Assembly: GCA_015075725.1 (NCBI GenBank)
Contig: JABTTV010000001.1
Location: forward strand, 868,001-932,000
Source: Anaerolineales bacterium
Lineage (GTDB): Bacteria > Chloroflexota > Anaerolineae > Anaerolineales > Villigracilaceae
DNA length: 64,000 nucleotides
Direction of reading: 5' to 3'
In this document: positions 60,183 through 64,000 of the stretch, in pieces
Numbering within the stretch: position 1 is the first letter of the stretch
How the letters are laid out: each line of letters opens with the position of its first letter
The notes under the pieces: generated by a model
Seen by the model: the letters and a program-made list of their open reading frames with translations, nothing else
Told to the model about the DNA's origin: nothing
Database searches by the model: none
Position numbers and translations under genes: made by a program

Positions 60183-63100
60183 TTACGGCGGGGGAATGAT
60201 GGTGGGAGTATCGGGTACTTGTGAGCCCGGCACTTCAACCAGCGTCCTCATATAAGTTTCTGCGACCCACCCAGTAGGATCTGAACAGTTATTATAACTG
60301 AACAACAGAGTTGTCCCAGTATTGCTTACTTTGCATATTAATACAGGGATTTTGTCGAATAGAAACTGCCCCTCCAATGAGTTTCCAGGGTTCTTTGGAT
60401 CCCATATTGCTAGTTGCGTTTTGGCAATACCAATTTGTGGTGATAAAACCTCTCCAATCTTTATATCCACGGCATTCGCCCAGTAAACCGTTTCATTACA
60501 AGTGGCTATCGATTCTCTCACGAGGGAGTAGCGGTCCAGGACTTGGTCATACCCGCACAATACTATTCGTTCATCTTTTCCCAAAGTAAAGGCCACCACG
60601 CTAAGTGTTTGGTCGTTGTAAATTCTAATCCCGATAACGCGGGGTAACCCAATTACAAGAGGTTGAAAAGGAGTTGGTGTCTCACTAGGTATTGTGGTTG
60701 GCGAGTTTGTCGGAATCTTGGGAGTGAAAGTGTAAGTTGGCGTTCCCGTGGGTTCTTCGGTCGGAACCGCCATTGGGGATTGGAGAAATTTCAGAGCAGG
60801 AGTTCGAACTGCTAAACCAATCAACACTAAGATAACCACAATAGCAGTTATTCCAATGAGATTAATTTTAGGCCGGGGTATTCCAGCAGATTCGGAAGTT
60901 TGTTTAACTAAATCCCTGTCCACCCCCTCAGACAAGTCATGAGAATTGTGAATAGATTGATTAGCGGCAATATGACTTATACCGATGAGACTTTTCCCTC
61001 TCTCTATCAATTCGCGGACAGACTTTTTGATCCCAAAGATTTTCTCTTTAATTCTTCGAGATACAATGAGGTTTATTATCAGTGGGCGTTCCCCAAGTGG
61101 TGCTGCTATAGACCATGCCTTAATATAACTTATCGAATCTATCACCACAAATATGTCGCTCATCGTATTAAGTTTTGATTCAAATTGAGCAACCTCGCCT
61201 TGAAGTTTGCTGATGGCACTATTATTCGGATTCAGATTAAGGGCTTCACGCAACAATTGGTTGATTGTGTATAACATATTTCTCGCGACATCGAGTACCG
61301 GAATTTCTTTATTTTTATTAAAACCCTCCACTAGATCCAATTTCCACCACAACTGGAGCTTCCTATACACATCCTGGGCCGTCTTTAACTTGTCTTCTGC
61401 AATTTGCGTTTTCTCTAGTATCTCTCTTGTTCTAAGACTATCCAATTCTCTTAGTTGTCCCTCAATAACCTCACGCTCTGTTTCATTAGCGTAACGGAGT
61501 ACATCTGAATATAGGCCATAAGCGGTGCCATAATCTTTCCTTTCCTGAGCTGCACGGGCTGCTACCTTAAGAGAGCTTATTTTCGTAGACAGTGCATTAT
61601 TGATTTTAGTTTGTAAGAGGAATATCCTTTTGTTGGGAATAGTCGGATCAAGCAACAACTTCTGAGCCTCATCATATTGCTCGCTTTGTATGAGGTTTTC
61701 GATATGTTCCTCCACGCGTACCTGCTGTTCGATTGCCTCCAGCAAGGCATTCATGTAGTTGGCAATACGGGTGGGTCTGGTGGCTATAAGTTGGCTAAAA
61801 TCGCTCCTTACTTTATAAGCTTGCTCGGCAAGTTTTGCCCCTCCTGGTTGTAACAGAGCGATGCATGCTTGAGCAATCTCATCGAGTGATTTGATTATTG
61901 GATCTGATGAGTATTCTTTCCTCAAGCTTTGATAGGTCGCAAGAGCTAAATCGAAATCCTTCGAGAGAATCGCATGTTCAAAAGCCAATAATCGTTCAAG
62001 TTGTATACTAAGACTTTGAGTTTCACTGTCGTCATCAACATCGAGACTGGAAAGTGCATTTTTTGACTCAAGCAACTCAAAACTTATCAAGTGCTCTCTC
62101 GCTACCGATATCGCTTTAGCTCGATCGGTAAGATTAGAGGCTACGGCAATAATTTCAGAAGACGGTTTAACCTGAGTTATTCCAGTTATCTGCGAAAGCC
62201 TATTAATAATTTCAAGCGCATGTTTGTATTTCTTACCGCGGTTTGCCTTCAAGAGATCGAGGCTCAGGGCTTCTGTGAGTTTGAGACCGTGTTGGTACAG
62301 CAAATCATCAATTGCCTTGAATAGCTCCTTGACTCTGACTCTGTTCTGATCAGCCTTTGATTCCAACGGGGAAAGACGCCGCTTGAGTTGATCTAACTTT
62401 AATATCATTTCATCATCGATTTGACTCTGTTTTCGTATTTTTCTAAATTCTTTAACTCCGTATTGGTAGAGTTTGGCTTCTTCGCGAATATCTGAAATCT
62501 CTACTTGTAGCTGATTATCGCTTGGGTTTCTTTCTAATAAACGCAATAAGAGTTCCAGGGCATGTTCATATTCTGAATTGGCTACCTGTTGTTGAATCTC
62601 ATTCCGTATTCGCACAGCCTCTTTTGCGAGTGCGTCTTGCTCGTGGAAACGGGACCGCATCGCCTTAATATCACGACATTCTGGCCAAAAATCTGCTGCC
62701 TGATCCAATTCAAAATTAGACAATTCCAAATTCCCACGTTCGAAGGCACTTTGGGCGGCTTCCAGATGTATCTTAACATCGGATATAACCGCGCGCAACT
62801 TCGCCACGCCCTGTTCCTCATAAAATTGCTTGGAGTATTTCCAGGCAAGATTCCCAGGTAGTTTTGCAATGGATTTGCTTGCAGCGTCGAGATCACCTGC
62901 TGTAAAAGCAGCTTTTAGATCAAGAACCGTGCCTTTAAGTGAATTTATCTCGTCTTTGGCATTCCTAAAAACCAGACGGAGTTTTTCTACACGGGGAGAG
63001 GTAGTCAATTTCTCAGGAATACTGTTCAATTTGGCTAAGGCATCCGCCAGATCCCCCGACTCAAATGCGTGTTCCGCGGCGCGATAGGCCTCAAGTGCAT

Positions 63101-64000
63101 CATTTGCCCATCTTATATTGATATCTATGTTAGTGTTTAGCCTTTTCAGTTCCTGCTTTTCCACCAAGTCAATCTTGGATATAACTTCGACGGCTGACTG
63201 ATAAGAGATAAGGGCTCTTTCCCATTCGCCGCTTTGTGCTAAACTCCTTCCCTCTTCGAGCCGACTACCTGCTTCCTCACGTACGTCTTTCTCTGACAAA
63301 ATTAAATCTTTCAACCTCTGGAGAAAATTGGTAGCAGGCGTCGATTCCTCTATGTTCTCTAACTCTCTAAGAGCTTCATCATATCTTCCATTTTCCCGAG
63401 CAACGTGAACCTGATCTACTCTTGATTTGAGTTCCGAGATCTTCTGGCGGATATTAGCCACCTCGATTTCAAGCCCTATCGTGCTGATTTCGTCAATTAC
63501 ATCGAGTGCCATGGCAAATTCACCATTAGCCAGAGCACCATTCAGGGCTTGTTGGAGCCGAGAAACCCTGTCAATCTGAGTGATTTGTAAATCTATTTGT
63601 TCTCGAAAAAGCAAAATTGAGGGGCTCGTAAAATTTGACGATGCTATCCTTTGCCTTGCTTGATTGAGTCTGTGCCGCGCATCTTCTAATTTCCATCCGC
63701 GCACTAACTTTGCCGCATCTTCGAGAGACTCTTTTGCTGTATTGTACTCGTTTCTACCCACCAAAACTCGCTGAGCTACCGCCTGAAAAGATTGACTCTC
63801 TGGATAAAGTTTAAGCAGTTGATCAACTTCATTCCGCGCTTCTTCATAATTGTCATCATCTAACTGTTTTTGCAATGATGCCTGAAGAGATCCTGCACGT
63901 GAGATTTTTTGGAACAGTTCCTGAGCTTCTAAGGTTGACTGAAAGTGAAGTGCTTGCTGTAATTCCTCGATGGCAATGTCAAATCGCTCGTTCTTTTCAT
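60183..64000 (-). CDS. Giant TPR-like repeat protein with one membrane helix and surface domain (5' end outside window)
   Basis: The frame is open to the window edge; translation of 63876-64000 gives repeat text (NERFDIAIEELQQALHFQSTLEAQELFQ), so at least 1270 residues lie here. Repeats of about 34-40 residues run through to about 350 residues before the end (for example NGRYDEALRELENIEESTPATNFL). A membrane helix (INLIGITAIVVILVLIGLAV), a Pro/Thr-rich linker (PTGTPTYTFTPKIPTNSPTT) and an exported domain with four or more cysteines follow. The architecture matches that of the next gene, 73 nt away, so the two are paralogues with different surface domains. Confidence 0.8.
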   Translation of the reverse strand, partial: EKNERFDIAIEELQQALHFQSTLEAQELFQKISRAGSLQASLQKQLDDDNYEEARNEVDQLLKLYPESQSFQAVAQRVLVGRNEYNTAKESLEDAAKLVRGWKLEDARHRLNQARQRIASSNFTSPSILLFREQIDLQITQIDRVSRLQQALNGALANGEFAMALDVIDEISTIGLEIEVANIRQKISELKSRVDQVHVARENGRYDEALRELENIEESTPATNFLQRLKDLILSEKDVREEAGSRLEEGRSLAQSGEWERALISYQSAVEVISKIDLVEKQELKRLNTNIDINIRWANDALEAYRAAEHAFESGDLADALAKLNSIPEKLTTSPRVEKLRLVFRNAKDEINSLKGTVLDLKAAFTAGDLDAASKSIAKLPGNLAWKYSKQFYEEQGVAKLRAVISDVKIHLEAAQSAFERGNLELSNFELDQAADFWPECRDIKAMRSRFHEQDALAKEAVRIRNEIQQQVANSEYEHALELLLRLLERNPSDNQLQVEISDIREEAKLYQYGVKEFRKIRKQSQIDDEMILKLDQLKRRLSPLESKADQNRVRVKELFKAIDDLLYQHGLKLTEALSLDLLKANRGKKYKHALEIINRLSQITGITQVKPSSEIIAVASNLTDRAKAISVAREHLISFELLESKNALSSLDVDDDSETQSLSIQLERLLAFEHAILSKDFDLALATYQSLRKEYSSDPIIKSLDEIAQACIALLQPGGAKLAEQAYKVRSDFSQLIATRPTRIANYMNALLEAIEQQVRVEEHIENLIQSEQYDEAQKLLLDPTIPNKRIFLLQTKINNALSTKISSLKVAARAAQERKDYGTAYGLYSDVLRYANETEREVIEGQLRELDSLRTREILEKTQIAEDKLKTAQDVYRKLQLWWKLDLVEGFNKNKEIPVLDVARNMLYTINQLLREALNLNPNNSAISKLQGEVAQFESKLNTMSDIFVVIDSISYIKAWSIAAPLGERPLIINLIVSRRIKEKIFGIKKSVRELIERGKSLIGISHIAANQSIHNSHDLSEGVDRDLVKQTSESAGIPRPKINLIGITAIVVILVLIGLAVRTPALKFLQSPMAVPTEEPTGTPTYTFTPKIPTNSPTTIPSETPTPFQPLVIGLPRVIGIRIYNDQTLSVVAFTLGKDERIVLCGYDQVLDRYSLVRESIATCNETVYWANAVDIKIGEVLSPQIGIAKTQLAIWDPKNPGNSLEGQFLFDKIPVLICKVSNTGTTLLFSYNNCSDPTGWVAETYMRTLVEVPGSQVPDTPTIIPPP

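Overview
The window looks like a chromosome of a Chloroflexota bacterium, most likely of class Anaerolineae. The evidence is indirect: a mevalonate-pathway decarboxylase, surface proteins with Pro/Thr-rich (PTPTFT-type) linkers, zinc-ribbon membrane proteins, and intergenic regions full of short palindromic dispersed repeats. No rRNA, tRNA or CRISPR array was seen.

Region 1 (1-25.3 kb) reads as host chromosome. It opens with a four-helix-bundle protein cut by the window edge, a cyclase-family hydrolase and a xanthine-dehydrogenase-type molybdenum subunit. Next come a possible HEPN-type gene pair (3.8-5.1 kb) and a block of zinc-ribbon/PH-like membrane proteins with an unknown protein and a VirD4/HerA-like ATPase (5.2-10.3 kb). 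A BrnA antitoxin follows beside a BrnT toxin gene broken by an amber codon. A run of small-molecule and stress genes comes after that: medium-chain reductases, three DinB proteins, a frameshifted VOC protein, an NmrA protein, a CoA transferase, an ABC exporter and OsmC. The housekeeping set closes the region: PRPP synthetase, a HEAT-repeat protein, an RseP-type protease and (di)phosphomevalonate decarboxylase.

Region 2 (about 25.3-47 kb) is an integrated element. A large serine recombinase gene runs into the 5' end of the decarboxylase gene, which marks the left junction; the other junction was not found and may lie beyond the window. The backbone has a LexA-like repressor, two excisionase-type HTH proteins, a HTH replication-type protein, an archaeo-eukaryotic primase fused to a CHC2 zinc finger, a VirD4-like ATPase broken by a stop codon, a replication-relaxation protein, and a ParA/ribbon-helix-helix pair downstream of a strictly 8-bp-phased centromere-like repeat array. 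Several genes have a -10 box exactly 6 nt before ATG, which suggests leaderless transcripts. Inside it sits a six-gene minus-strand operon: DNA methyltransferase, sigma-like factor, Xre-like protein, ImmA/IrrE peptidase, NurA-like nuclease and HerA ATPase. It is a candidate defence system.

Region 3 (47.1-64 kb) is one long minus-strand cluster of eight genes: two giant TPR-like repeat membrane proteins, a tubulin/FtsZ-like GTPase, a membrane-anchored VWA protein, a large membrane protein of unknown family, a small polytopic membrane protein, an SPFH-like protein and a lipoprotein. It resembles the membrane-remodelling systems predicted around the non-FtsZ tubulin-like families, with a distinctive set of partners. 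It is the strongest candidate here for an undescribed system.
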